The translations under genes and the position numbers were made by a program. From the NCBI GenBank assembly GCA_022825265.1, contig JAJDXE010000010.1, positions 620,001-684,000 of the forward strand: a stretch of 64,000 nucleotides of DNA. The letters are read 5' to 3'. Of the stretch, positions 50,112-59,967 are shown in pieces (position 1 is the stretch's first letter; the number at the start of each line of letters is the position of its first letter). This DNA comes from Dehalococcoidia bacterium (GTDB lineage Bacteria; Chloroflexota; Dehalococcoidia; Bin125). Below the pieces are notes generated by a model. The model was not told the origin of the DNA. It worked only from the letters and a program-made list of their open reading frames with translations, and did no database searches.

Positions 50112-50777
50112 TTATGAAGTGCTGTCTGTGCGCCGGCTGATGATCAGAGCAGCCGTGGTGAGACCGAACATCAAGAGCGCCGTGATTGCTGCCGCTTGCG
50201 GCCAGTTCGTCGACTGCTCGGAGGCAAGGACACCGCCGGTACCGGTGCGCGGTGGTGCGGGTCGAACGATCTGGGTTTGCTCGGAAGCGGCCGGTTCCTC
50301 GTCGTTGTCTTCAGTAGTGAGTTCGCCGCCGTTGGATGCCTCCGCCGCCGCTTCTTCCTCGTCCGCGCCAGCGTCCTCAGCCATCGAGTCCTCGGACTGC
50401 TCGGCCTGCGCGCCACCTGGTGTCGTTACGGCGAGACGGACGCGTAACTCGCAGGTCTTCCAACCCGGGTCGATGTGGTGGCCGTCGAACACGAACGTCA
50501 CGTTGCAGGGTTCGTTCGTGAAGTCCTTGGAGCTGACATCGAGAATCCAGGCGCCCGCCTGATTGACTTTGGTTTGTCCGATCTCGATGTCGTCGACCAT
50601 GGCCACAATCGCGGCGCCCTGGGCGAGGGGTTGGTCGTCGATCGTTACGTCGCCTGCGAAGCCGAAAAAACGGTGCGTGTCCGAGTCCTGGGCGCTGACC
50701 GTCGAGAGGCCGAACAGGGCGACCGCCAGCGTCGCCAACACCACCGCAACTCGTCGCCAACCTAGTGCGATCTGCAT
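50112..50777 (-). CDS. Anchored surface protein with GTGG C-terminal signal (copy 2)
   Basis: 221 residues from the ATG at 50777. Signal peptide ending in STVSAQ, then the domain FFGFAGDVTIDDQPLAQGAAIVAMVDD with two cysteines (PCNVTF and KTCELRVR). A long acidic linker ends at PPRTGTGGVLASEQ, followed by a membrane helix and SRR. Paralogue of the protein at 49187. The C-terminal plan suggests cell-surface attachment by a sortase-like enzyme, which is not in the window. Confidence 0.7.
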   Translation of the reverse strand: MQIALGWRRVAVVLATLAVALFGLSTVSAQDSDTHRFFGFAGDVTIDDQPLAQGAAIVAMVDDIEIGQTKVNQAGAWILDVSSKDFTNEPCNVTFVFDGHHIDPGWKTCELRVRLAVTTPGGAQAEQSEDSMAEDAGADEEEAAAEASNGGELTTEDNDEEPAASEQTQIVRPAPPRTGTGGVLASEQSTNWPQAAAITALLMFGLTTAALIISRRTDSTS

Positions 50778-50969
50778 CAACGCGTCCTCTCGACAAGCGC
50801 TGTTTGCACTTTGCGTCCTGAGGACAAGCGCAAGCAACCGACGCATTACTCGCGCGGTTGACGCTTTACGCAGCCACAACAATCAGTACCGAGTTATCGA
50901 GTCGGCTGGCGACCGCGCTCCGATGGTAAACGCGCGGTCAGGATCAACGCGCGGCGGATCGCCGCAAGA

Positions 50970-52301
50970 TCAGCCGCGACCGCCGATCGTGGACATCGCT
51001 GCCGGCGAGATACCGACCGGCTCAGCGTCATCGGGCAGATCGAACGGACCTGGAAGGTCGAGTTCCTTGGCCATCTCTCTGACGGCTGGGAGGACCTCTT
51101 CACCCATCAGGCGCAGCGAGCGCATCGAATCCTCGTGCGACATCGAGCCGTCGCCGTCCCAGAAGCAGATGCTGCCGGGGCGGATGAACTCGAGCACGTG
51201 GCGGATCTTGGGAATCACCGTCTTCGGCGTCCCCGAAATGATGCTGTACGACTCTTCCAGTCCGCGATACGTATCGTCGGTGTCGGCGAAACTCTCAGCG
51301 GCGTCGAGTGTGAGGCGCTTGTAGTCGTCGGGGTTTACTTCTCCCGCGCCGCGCGATTCCTCGACGTGACGCACACCGGCGGTCGGCAGGAGTCGCCGGC
51401 GGTCGATCATGCCGGGCAGATTCTGAATGTGGCGTCTGACATCGCCGCGCGAGCCCTCGAGGAAGATGTTGCCGGGACCGGTCAGGTACTTGCGGCCGAC
51501 CTCTTCGGCCAGCTCCTCGGTCTCGTCGACATGGACCTTCCATAGGTAGCCGCGATGCTGCGGTCCGGCCTCGTAGCCGAACTCGGCCGCGATCTTGTCG
51601 TAGTAGGCGAAGGAATCGCGGGTCGGCGCGAGCCGGGTCGCCAGCATCACGTAGGGATAGCGTCGCTCGGCCGCCCAGGCGACTGTTCGTTGGGAGACGG
51701 CACCGGGAATCCAGATCGGCGGATGCGGCTTCTGCAGGGGCTTCGACCAGGGATTGACGTAGCGGTAGTCGTAATGCTCGCCCTCCCAGCGGAAGGGTCC
51801 GGCGTCGGTCCAGGCCTTGACCACCAGATCGTGAGCCTCCTGGTACCGCTCCCAGTTGTACGGCGACTGTGAGTTGTGAGCGAGCGACTCACGCCCCGTC
51901 CCACGGACCCAACCGGTGATCAGCCGGCCGCCCGAGATCATGTCGATCTCGGCCAGCGTCTCGGCCAGCCAGAGCGGGTCCTCCCAGATCGGCAGGATGT
52001 TGCCAAGCAGGCAGATCTTGGCCCGCTGCGTGATCCGAGCCAGGATCGCGGCCTCAACGTTCAGCACCGACCCCATGCAGAACGGAGTCGAGTGATGCTC
52101 GTTGAGGATGATGCCATCGAATCCGGCCTCCTCGGCGGCGACGGCCTCATCCAGGTAGCGGTGATAGAGATTGGCCCCAAGTACGGGGTCGTATTCATCG
52201 TTTGAAGAGTCGAGGTCGGTCAATCGTCGACCGGTCCGACCCCACCATGATGCGTCGGGATCCTGATACGGACGCTCGGTAAACCAGCCAATGAACATCA
52301 T
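50970..52301 (-). CDS. Luciferase-like (LLM-class) flavin monooxygenase
   Basis: 443 residues. The opening (MMFIGWFTERPYQD) and motifs such as EAGFDGIILNEHHSTPFCMG, NILPIWEDPLWLAETLAEIDMISGGRLITGWVRGTGRES identify the bacterial luciferase/alkanal monooxygenase family. FMNH2-dependent oxidation of an organic substrate is expected. GGAG lies close to the start; two adjacent ATGs at 52301 and 52298 are equally possible. No flavin reductase is adjacent. This family is abundant in SAR202-type Chloroflexota, one reason for the taxonomic suggestion. Confidence 0.9.
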   Translation of the reverse strand: MMFIGWFTERPYQDPDASWWGRTGRRLTDLDSSNDEYDPVLGANLYHRYLDEAVAAEEAGFDGIILNEHHSTPFCMGSVLNVEAAILARITQRAKICLLGNILPIWEDPLWLAETLAEIDMISGGRLITGWVRGTGRESLAHNSQSPYNWERYQEAHDLVVKAWTDAGPFRWEGEHYDYRYVNPWSKPLQKPHPPIWIPGAVSQRTVAWAAERRYPYVMLATRLAPTRDSFAYYDKIAAEFGYEAGPQHRGYLWKVHVDETEELAEEVGRKYLTGPGNIFLEGSRGDVRRHIQNLPGMIDRRRLLPTAGVRHVEESRGAGEVNPDDYKRLTLDAAESFADTDDTYRGLEESYSIISGTPKTVIPKIRHVLEFIRPGSICFWDGDGSMSHEDSMRSLRLMGEEVLPAVREMAKELDLPGPFDLPDDAEPVGISPAAMSTIGGRG

Positions 52302-52483
52302 CCACTCCCAACGCCGATCAGCAACTCAGAGTCACTGCAAGGTACCGCACGCACGCTCGCCCGCCGCCTCGGCTAACAGGTACCGACTGGTTCGTCGACG
52401 CAACGGTGGCAGACCTGCGTCCGATTCGAGCAACGCAAGGAACCCAATTGCAATCTGAACGAAATGCAGGCATGGTGGTGTGG

Positions 52484-52556
52484 CACGCCCGGAGGGACTC
52501 GAACCCCCGACCCCCAGGTCCGAAGCCTGGTGCTCTATCCGCTGAGCTACGGGCGC
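52484..52556 (-). tRNA. tRNA-Arg (anticodon UCG)
   Basis: All four stems can be folded on the minus strand. The acceptor stem is GCGCCCG/CGGGCGT (first pair G-U), the anticodon loop is CTTCGGA with anticodon TCG and a ccagg/cctgg stem, and the T-loop is gggggttcgagtccctcc-like. CCA follows at 52481-52483. Length is 73. Confidence 0.95.
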
Positions 52557-52620
52557 ACGAACTCAGCTTACCCCGCCAGATTTGTCCGGCTCGCCCGGCC
52601 CGACGGTTGCGGATTCAACG

Positions 52621-54018
52621 ATGGCTCAACGAACGCCCAGCCAACACGCGCGATCAACCAGCGGCGCCAATCTGGGAACGGAACCATCGTCAGCGGTCTG
52701 GGATGTCGTCGCCCGCGTCGACTCCGGTGAACTGGCCACCGCCGCCGCCCTGCTGCACAATCTGCATCCCGCCGACCAGGCAGACGCCCTGGCCGCGCTG
52801 GACCGCGATGAACGCCGCCGCCTGTTGGATCGGATCGACTCGCACACCCTCGCCGAACTGCTGCCCTTCCTCACCCCGGACGAGCTCGAGCACGTCGCGC
52901 CCGATGTCGCGCTGCCCCAACTGACCGCCGCGCTCGACGAGACCACGGCGCAACTCGGCGCTGACGTGCTGCATGCCATTCCCCAGGGTGACGCCGAACT
53001 CGTCCTCGATCACCTACCCAAGGCGGGTTTGGTCGAGCCGCTGCTCCAGCACGACGATGACTCCGCCGGGGGAATCATGGCGCCCGAGCTGATGGTCCTC
53101 GGACCGCACCTCGCCGCCGAGCAGGCGCTGAACGTTCTCCGAGCCGCCGCGCCCGCGCCGACCGTCCGCGACACCGTCTACATCGTCGACACCGATGGCG
53201 TGCTGCTGGGATCGATCGGACTGCATTCCCTCGTCTTTGCCCCGCCGATGACCGCGCTGCGCGACCTGATGGAGCCGATCGGTCCGACCGTGACCACAGA
53301 TATGGACCAGGAAGACGCGCTGCAGATCCTCCAGCGCTACGGATTGCACGCGCTGCCAGTCCTCGACGACGACGGACACCTCGTCGGCGTCACCACCGCC
53401 GACGACTTGATCGACATCGCGCAGCAAGAGGCCACCGAGGACATGTACCGACTCGTCGGTCTCGTCGACGACGAGGCACTGACTGCCCCGGTCACCACAG
53501 CGCTCCGCCGACGACTGCCCTGGCTGCTGCTCAATCTCGCGACGGCATTTGCCGCCGCAGCGGTCGTCGCCGCCTTCGAGAGCACGCTGGCTCGCGTCGC
53601 CGCGCTCGCGATCTTCCTGCCGATCATCGCCGGACAGGGCGGCAACGCCGGGATGCAGGTGACGACGCTCGCTGTTCGCGCGATGGCGCTGGGCGAGTTC
53701 GACCGCCACTTCACCCGACTCGTCCTGCCCCGAGAGATGATCATCGGCATCGTCTCGGGCATCGTCTTCGGACTGCTCGTCGGACTCGTCGGCTGGGCCT
53801 GGCAGGACAATCCCTGGCTCGGCGTCGCCGTCGGCGCGGCGATGCTCGGCACCATGGTCGTCGCCGGACTGTTCGGACTACTCATCCCCATCGTCCTGCG
53901 AGCGCTCGGCGCCGATCCCGCGCTCGCCGCCAGCATCTTCGTCACGACCGCCACCGACATGCTCGGCTTCCTCTTCTTCCTCGGCCTCGCCGCGCTCCTC
54001 ATCCAGCGCATCGCTTGA
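52621..54018 (+). CDS. mgtE: MgtE-type magnesium transporter
   Basis: 465 residues from the ATG at 52621. The N-domain (AELLPFLTPDELEHV ... DDDSAGGIMAPE) is followed by two CBS repeats (about 150-275) and five membrane helices (about 300-465). AGQGGNAGMQVTTLAVRAMALGE is the conserved pore region of MgtE. It imports Mg2+ and senses it through the CBS and N-domains. It is preceded by tRNA-Arg on the opposite strand and followed by tRNA-His. Confidence 0.92.
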   Translation: MAQRTPSQHARSTSGANLGTEPSSAVWDVVARVDSGELATAAALLHNLHPADQADALAALDRDERRRLLDRIDSHTLAELLPFLTPDELEHVAPDVALPQLTAALDETTAQLGADVLHAIPQGDAELVLDHLPKAGLVEPLLQHDDDSAGGIMAPELMVLGPHLAAEQALNVLRAAAPAPTVRDTVYIVDTDGVLLGSIGLHSLVFAPPMTALRDLMEPIGPTVTTDMDQEDALQILQRYGLHALPVLDDDGHLVGVTTADDLIDIAQQEATEDMYRLVGLVDDEALTAPVTTALRRRLPWLLLNLATAFAAAAVVAAFESTLARVAALAIFLPIIAGQGGNAGMQVTTLAVRAMALGEFDRHFTRLVLPREMIIGIVSGIVFGLLVGLVGWAWQDNPWLGVAVGAAMLGTMVVAGLFGLLIPIVLRALGADPALAASIFVTTATDMLGFLFFLGLAALLIQRIA

Positions 54019-54143
54019 CGCGATTGACATTGCATCCGCCTGCATCCGCCTCCGTCTGCTTGGTCGGTGATACTCTGATTTGACGCGGGACTGGACCCAC
54101 ATGGAGTGACATGGAGAGTCCGGTGAACGCCAACGTTTCGCGT

Positions 54144-54221
54144 GGTGGGCGTCGCCTAGAGGCCTAAGGCGCCAGGTTGTGGCCCTGGTATTCGTGGGTT
54201 CGAATCCCACCGTCCACCCCA
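54144..54221 (+). tRNA. tRNA-His (anticodon GUG)
   Basis: Plus-strand cloverleaf with encoded CCA (54219-54221). The loop TTGTGGC gives anticodon GTG on a ccagg/cctgg stem. The extra G at position -1 (54144) pairs with C73, the hallmark of tRNA-His. T-arm: gtgggttcgaatcccac. Confidence 0.95.
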
Positions 54222-54266
54222 CCGCACCACACCAACACACCGCTTCGAGGCTGTCAGACAATCCGA

Positions 54267-54812
54267 ATGCCCCAGCGCCCACGCCCAGTACTGCATACCG
54301 CGACATCGTCCGCCCGGGCGCTCGTGCTCGTCATGATCGCGTTGGTCTCGGCAGCGCTGCTCGCGGCCGCCTGCGAGAACAGCGACGACGAGGAACGGCT
54401 CGCCGCACAAGCAATGTTCCGCAACTACCTCCTGGAGTCTGATCGAACGGCGATCGCCGATGTCCGCGTCCAGGGTCTGGTCGACGAGCTCCCGCCCAGC
54501 TTCCCAGAGCACGAAAATCTCGACCTGCTCGGCTCCGCCTTCAGCGACACGGAGACGCGCCGAGAACTGATCGTTGGCTGGCAGTCCAGCGAAGAACAAG
54601 CCGACGATCTGTTCAGCTGGTTCCGCTCAAAGCTCGACACCGATCCCTGGAGAGTCACCGCCGACCCCCAGAGAGCCGGAGTCGACTTCATCACCTTCCG
54701 CGACGCCGACAATCCCGCCTTCCGCGGAGAACTCAGAATCGCCCAGGAAGGCGACCGAGCAATCGTCGTCCTCATCGCCGTAGAAACCCTCACCGCTGAC
54801 GACGGCGCCTAG
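54267..54812 (+). CDS. Lipoprotein of unknown function
   Basis: 181 residues from the ATG at 54267. The signal peptide ends at LLAAAC (Cys36). The mature part, about 145 residues, is acidic and soluble (QSSEEQADDLFSWFRSKLDTDPWRV), with a possible alpha-beta fold. Its end overlaps the beta-helix gene on the other strand by four bases. No family is recognised. Confidence 0.6.
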   Translation: MPQRPRPVLHTATSSARALVLVMIALVSAALLAAACENSDDEERLAAQAMFRNYLLESDRTAIADVRVQGLVDELPPSFPEHENLDLLGSAFSDTETRRELIVGWQSSEEQADDLFSWFRSKLDTDPWRVTADPQRAGVDFITFRDADNPAFRGELRIAQEGDRAIVVLIAVETLTADDGA

Positions 54813-57247
54813 GGCAGCGACAACTCACCAGCCCGAACCGCCCGAATCCAGAGCGCCGGGAACGTCCACTGCCCGGGATCCCACGCCGTCGCTATTCGCG
54901 GCCAGATCACCCGCCAGTCTTCGCCGTCCCACTGCCAAACTTGGCCGATCAGACCTGGCTGGCCAGCCTTGAAACGCTCAAGCGCCTCCAACGAATCGAC
55001 GTTGTCACCGAGCCACGTGACGCTGTTGAAGCCCTGCTGCAGCGCGATCTTGTTCGGCGCTGGCACTTCTCCGCCAGCGGGCACGAAGAAATCTCGCGAC
55101 GGCCGACCGTGTAGCTGCAGCCGGACCACGTCGCCTGTGACGAGGCGGTCGAGACTGCCTTGATTGCCGTCGGCATCGGCCGGGACCAGCGGCGACCAAC
55201 CCTGCCATCTGCCCTCCGCAGACCGGTAGACCCAGACGGTCTGTACCCAGCGCAGGATCGGCGACATCGCCTGCTCGATGCCCATCTCAGGGCCGGTCCA
55301 GGCGAACCAGTGCACACCGTCGCTCAGCCTGACCCGCTGCGACGGGACGAACCACGGCGAGAACTCGGAGGTCGCTCCCGCCGCAGTCGAAGCTAGCGCC
55401 CTCAGTCGGCCTTCCGGAATCACCGGGGTGTAGGCTTCCCATTTACCGCTGCTGTCGGTCCGCCGACTCCTCGCCACCCGCTTTTCGCGCTGGCCGTCAT
55501 GCGCATAGACGTCTACCCGACTGCCGGGTGTAGCGGTTCCGCTAATCGTCGAAAGAAAACTCGTGCCTCCCCTCTGCTCGACACTGTGGTCGAGAATTAT
55601 CGGGTGGTTGAGCAATCCATTCGGTCCTCTATCCCGGTCTCCAGGATCATTGACCGACCGGCCATCGGCGCCAAGGTCGATATCGAGTCCATTGCCGCTG
55701 AACTGATTCTCGCCAAGCGAACTGCGCGAGGACGTTCCGCCCACGAACGAGTTGTCCTGCGACGACGACCCGACGACCGAGATGCCGGCCCGGTCGGCGT
55801 CGCTGATCTGGTTGTTCCGCACCTTACCGCGCACCACGCCGTCATCCAGACGAATCGCCCACTGCATCCGATCTTCGCTGTCGAATGTGACGCGCGTTGC
55901 GACTCCCGCCCCAACCGCATTCGAGTCGACCGACGGCTCCTCTGTGCCAGCCAGGCGAATCCCGAACTCGGCACCGCAGACGTGGTTGCCAAGGCCAGGC
56001 TCTCCGCCGATGCTGATCTCGGTGCCTGCGCGGACATCGATCGCCGCCACAGTCCGGCCCTGCCGTGAACCCGCAACCACGTTGCGCGTCAGGCTGACTC
56101 GGGTGGTGCTCGGATCGTCCAACACGATCCCAAACTCTCCGGCCGCGACGTAGTTGTTGCGAAGCTGAATCTCCGCAGCCCCGGCAATCACCGAAATGCC
56201 ACGTTTCAGGTTCGGTCGGACGAACGCATCCGGCAACCCCGCCTCCGACGGACGAGACAGCGGGTCGCTGGGAACCAGCCCAATCCAGTTGTTCTCGATC
56301 ACCGCCTCACGCGCCCCCGCCTCAATCGCGATCCCGACCCGATTCCCGGCAAACAGGTTCGCCCCGAGCGCGCCGACGCGCGCCAGCGCCGATCCCGGCC
56401 CCAGATACAAGCCCACATCGTTCTCCGCCACCGCCCCGTTGCGCCGGATACCGATCCGGTTCGAGTCGACATTCGTCTGCAACCGCGCCTCGCGCAGTTC
56501 GATCCCGGCAACCTTGCTGTTGCCAATCGTGTTGTCACGAATCGTCGCTTGAGCAGAATCGACGATGAGGATCCCGTCATCATTCGGCAACGCCGATCCG
56601 TCCGAGCCGATCCCGATCACATTGCCCTCGATCGCGGCGTCAACGCTGCCGCCGCCGCCAATCACAATCCCGTGACCAGTTCGCTGCGGAACCCCATTGC
56701 CGCCAATCCGGTTGTTGATGATCTGTGCCCCGCGAGCGCCGCCAATCACGGCGACGCCGCTCAGGTGATTCGCAGACGCTGTTCCATCGGCACGCATCCC
56801 GATCCAGTTGCCCTCGATCAGCGCCTCTGTCGCCTCCGCGCCGATGACCCCAATGCCATAGCGCTGAAATCCGCTGATCCCTAGCCCCTTGACGACACCG
56901 CGAGCAGCGCTCAGTTCAAGTCCCGCAGAGTCGCCCGCTGCAGCACCTTCCAACCAGACTCGAGGCCTCATGTCGACCGACACGTCGCCGCCCGACCCGT
57001 CAATCGTGATCCCGGCATCTGTCAGTGGCGGCAACGGAGAACGGGGACGAATCGTCATCGGCGAGGCAAAGCGAATCACATCATCGCCGGACGACGCGTT
57101 CGCTGCTTCAATCGCCCAACGGAGCGTCCCGGGGCCGGCGTCGCCGCCCGACTCCACCACCCACTCGTTCGTCGTCTGACCTGATGCCGTCAACCAAAAG
57201 GCCGCAACAGCGGCGAACGCGACGGCAACGGCGATCCAGCGCTTCAC
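54809..57247 (-). CDS. Secreted parallel beta-helix protein
   Basis: 812 residues from a GTG at 57247 (MKRWIAVAVAFAAVAAFWLTASGQ, signal peptide). From about residue 60 to 530 there are many turns of repeats such as ALIEGNWIGMRADGTA and VIENNWIGLVPSD and NNRIGGNG, the PbH1 parallel beta-helix found in pectate lyase-like and adhesin-like proteins. The C-terminal third has W-rich repeats (HWFAWTGPEM, FNSVTWLGDNV) shared in style with the next gene. Likely cell-surface or extracellular. Catalysis is not evident. Confidence 0.75.
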   Translation of the reverse strand: MKRWIAVAVAFAAVAAFWLTASGQTTNEWVVESGGDAGPGTLRWAIEAANASSGDDVIRFASPMTIRPRSPLPPLTDAGITIDGSGGDVSVDMRPRVWLEGAAAGDSAGLELSAARGVVKGLGISGFQRYGIGVIGAEATEALIEGNWIGMRADGTASANHLSGVAVIGGARGAQIINNRIGGNGVPQRTGHGIVIGGGGSVDAAIEGNVIGIGSDGSALPNDDGILIVDSAQATIRDNTIGNSKVAGIELREARLQTNVDSNRIGIRRNGAVAENDVGLYLGPGSALARVGALGANLFAGNRVGIAIEAGAREAVIENNWIGLVPSDPLSRPSEAGLPDAFVRPNLKRGISVIAGAAEIQLRNNYVAAGEFGIVLDDPSTTRVSLTRNVVAGSRQGRTVAAIDVRAGTEISIGGEPGLGNHVCGAEFGIRLAGTEEPSVDSNAVGAGVATRVTFDSEDRMQWAIRLDDGVVRGKVRNNQISDADRAGISVVGSSSQDNSFVGGTSSRSSLGENQFSGNGLDIDLGADGRSVNDPGDRDRGPNGLLNHPIILDHSVEQRGGTSFLSTISGTATPGSRVDVYAHDGQREKRVARSRRTDSSGKWEAYTPVIPEGRLRALASTAAGATSEFSPWFVPSQRVRLSDGVHWFAWTGPEMGIEQAMSPILRWVQTVWVYRSAEGRWQGWSPLVPADADGNQGSLDRLVTGDVVRLQLHGRPSRDFFVPAGGEVPAPNKIALQQGFNSVTWLGDNVDSLEALERFKAGQPGLIGQVWQWDGEDWRVIWPRIATAWDPGQWTFPALWIRAVRAGELSLP

Positions 57248-57284
57248 AACGTCACTCTAAGGCGGTGAGCGATGAATTCGGTCG

Positions 57285-58931
57285 CTAGCGGCGTCGGACG
57301 TTCTCAAGCAGCGCCGCCGAGCGCAAGACGAGATGGAAGCTGTCCCCGGGGTTGAGGGTGAAGTCGACCGCACCCGGCACATCCGCGGTGAACCACGCTT
57401 GCCACGCGCCGGTCTCAGTCCGACGCCACGCGGCCGAGACCACATCGCGGATCTCGGCGACGGCCTCGCTCACCGTCGTCTCCGACCCCTGCCAGGTCAG
57501 GTCGTTCCAGCTCGAGCGCAGCGGCACGCCCTCGCCGAGCAGGTTGGCGATGATTCCGCTGTTGTTGACCTGCGCCTTGGCGATCAGCCACGCGCGCGCC
57601 TCGGTCGACTCGGGCAGCGGACGTCCGTCGACATGCTGTAGGTCGAAAATCGCCGTCGCACGACCATTGCGGGTCACGCTGACCTGCGGGTAGACCTGCG
57701 CGCCGGCCTGGAGCACCACCGGCCACCATCGAACCTGGTACGCCCCTGACACGGGCTGACCCAGCCGATCAACCACCTCTGCGTACAGCCGATACCTGGT
57801 CGAGGACGCGAACTCTTCGATCAACACTTCGTCCACCACTGCGCGAGTGACCTCGGCGCGCATGTAGAGCGCAACCGGAGGACCGGTCACCAAGATCGTC
57901 ATCTCGTCGGTCAGATCGCCACCGCCGCCGGCCCAGGCCGCGGTCAGCCTCGCCGGTCCCAGCCTGGTGTTTCGGCTGTCGAGATGGACTCGTGCGGTGC
58001 CCGAGCTGTCCGTCATCTGATACTCGCCGTCGGCGTCCGACGCCACCACCAGCCCACCCTCCGCCCGGAACACAACCCGCTCGTTGGGCACCCCTTGCCC
58101 GAGCTCATCTTGCAGCAGGGCCTGGATCGAGCCGGCGTCGCCTACCTGACCTGCCTCCATCGAGGATCCAGCGAATGAGACCAGCCGAAGCTGATGCGGC
58201 TCCCCGTAGAGCTGGAACTCCATCGTCAACGTGGCGACGCCGCTCGACGCGCTGATCGTGACGTCGCCGGGATCCGACCTGAGCCACACTGACACCTGGC
58301 CACTGCGGTTCGTGCTGACGGAGAGCGATGACGTGGCCGACCTCGCGCCACGGCGCAGCGATGCACCGGCAGGAGCCTCGACCAGATCGAAAGTGACGCC
58401 GGCCGAGGGAACTCCGATCGTCGTGACGTCCGTCGCAACCAGTCTGATCTCATGCTGCACCGATGCGTCGAGTCGCGCCCCTGCGCTGGGCCGTTCCAGC
58501 CGCAGAGATGTCGTCTCGCCGACGAAACGGATGGACACCGTATCAACCAACGACCCAACTTGAGCGCGGATGACAGTTGAACCGATCCGACCGTCTCCGA
58601 CCAGGATGACCTTCGAGCCCAGGATGTTGTTACCGACGTCAAACATCTGGGCGTTAATCACTGGCGGACCACTGGCCGAACCAAAGGCGCCCAGCTCGGT
58701 CGAAAGCGTGACCCGAGTATGATCGCCGGCCGCATCTGCGGGGATTCTCACTATGATTTCGGACTCGCCGCCCCGGGCAGCGACCTCTCTCGGAAATGCC
58801 GTCACGGACAGCACCCGCTGCGAGGATGCCTCTCCAGGATTCGGCCAAGCGAACGACGCCAGTGTCGTCAGCAGCAACACGGCGAACAGAGCGGCCAACC
58901 GCACGCGCACGCGCCTCTTGGGACCGGTCAT
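57285..58931 (-). CDS. Secreted Ig-like (invasin/Big-1-type) protein
   Basis: 548 residues from the ATG at 58931. Signal peptide (LAALFAVLLLTTLASFAWP), then tandem Ig-like beta-sandwich domains, for example VRIPADAAGDHTRVTLSTELGAF and VVFRAEGGLVVASDADGEY with ARVHLDS, the pattern of Big-1 or similar bacterial Ig repeats. The C-terminal part (WQAWFTADVPGAVDFTLNPGDSFHLVL) resembles the W-rich repeat of the downstream secreted protein. The two genes are co-directional with about 40 bases between them, so they are probably one unit of surface proteins. Confidence 0.7.
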   Translation of the reverse strand: MTGPKRRVRVRLAALFAVLLLTTLASFAWPNPGEASSQRVLSVTAFPREVAARGGESEIIVRIPADAAGDHTRVTLSTELGAFGSASGPPVINAQMFDVGNNILGSKVILVGDGRIGSTVIRAQVGSLVDTVSIRFVGETTSLRLERPSAGARLDASVQHEIRLVATDVTTIGVPSAGVTFDLVEAPAGASLRRGARSATSSLSVSTNRSGQVSVWLRSDPGDVTISASSGVATLTMEFQLYGEPHQLRLVSFAGSSMEAGQVGDAGSIQALLQDELGQGVPNERVVFRAEGGLVVASDADGEYQMTDSSGTARVHLDSRNTRLGPARLTAAWAGGGGDLTDEMTILVTGPPVALYMRAEVTRAVVDEVLIEEFASSTRYRLYAEVVDRLGQPVSGAYQVRWWPVVLQAGAQVYPQVSVTRNGRATAIFDLQHVDGRPLPESTEARAWLIAKAQVNNSGIIANLLGEGVPLRSSWNDLTWQGSETTVSEAVAEIRDVVSAAWRRTETGAWQAWFTADVPGAVDFTLNPGDSFHLVLRSAALLENVRRR

Positions 58932-59090
58932 CACAGATTCAGTGTACGCATCGGCCTGTCGATGACTGAGAGGAAACGGTTGCCAGCGAGCCGAATCGGA
59001 TCGGTTTTACGGTCGCTTCACGCGCCGCCCTAGACTTGCCAGACGACTTCAACCAGCCCGGATTTCCGGCTCCTCGCGAAAGGCTCCGCC

Positions 59091-59918
59091 ATGTCCGATC
59101 ACGAATCCTGGCCCGACGCCCCAACCCCGCTCGCCGACGGCGAATGGCAGGTCACCATCTGGGACATCACCGACAACGGCGTCCTCGCGATCACGCTGAA
59201 CCGCCCCGAGCGTCTGAACGCGCTCTCCTATCGGCTGCTGCGCGAGTTGCAGGCGCTGGTCGACTTCGCCGCCGCCCGCCCGGACATTCGCGTCGTCACC
59301 CTGCGCGGCGCCGGTCAACAGGCGTTCTGCTCCGGCGACGACCTCTACGGCATGGAGCCAACGCCCGGCATCGACTCATCCATCACCGTCCATCATCCGT
59401 TCCTGATCTCGCTGCGTGAGTTGAAAAAGCCAGTCGTCGCGCTGGTCAACGGCTGGGCGCTGGGCCACGGCTGGGAGATCGCCTGTGCCTGCGACATCCG
59501 CCTCTGCGCCGACAACATGGAGGTCGGCGATCATCGCGCACAACGGGCCATCGGCATGAACGGTGGCACGACCTGGTTCGCACCTCGCATCATGGGCCGC
59601 GGACGCGCCCTCGAGCTACTGATGACCGGCCGACACATGTTCGCCGAGGAAGCGCTCCAATGCGGCTGGGCCAACCGAATCTGGCCGCTCGAGGACTTCG
59701 ACACCGAGGCCGAGGCCTACATCGACAACCTGACCAAGCTGCCGACCCTGAACATCTCCGCCTTCAAAGAGATGATCGACTACTCCTCCGAGCACTCGCT
59801 CAAGGACAGCCTCGCCCACGAGGTCCAGGTCTCCGATCGCTACCGCTACACGGACGACGCCAACGAGGGCCGCCGAAGCTGGCGAGAAAAGCGGCCATCG
59901 GTGTTCCGGGGGTACTAG
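59091..59918 (+). CDS. Enoyl-CoA hydratase/isomerase
   Basis: 275 residues. Crotonase-fold landmarks are ITLNRPERLNALSY, the oxyanion-hole segment around FCSGDDLYGM, and ALGHGWEIACACDIRL, with GMNGGTTWFAPRIMGRGRA further on. It hydrates enoyl-CoA in fatty-acid-like or carboxylic-acid breakdown. It stands before the thiolase gene by 50 bases and in the same direction, consistent with a short beta-oxidation-like unit. Confidence 0.88.
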   Translation: MSDHESWPDAPTPLADGEWQVTIWDITDNGVLAITLNRPERLNALSYRLLRELQALVDFAAARPDIRVVTLRGAGQQAFCSGDDLYGMEPTPGIDSSITVHHPFLISLRELKKPVVALVNGWALGHGWEIACACDIRLCADNMEVGDHRAQRAIGMNGGTTWFAPRIMGRGRALELLMTGRHMFAEEALQCGWANRIWPLEDFDTEAEAYIDNLTKLPTLNISAFKEMIDYSSEHSLKDSLAHEVQVSDRYRYTDDANEGRRSWREKRPSVFRGY

Positions 59919-59967
59919 GCCCTGCCCTGATATCCTGCTCCGCAAACACCAACCACCTGGAGTGAAC

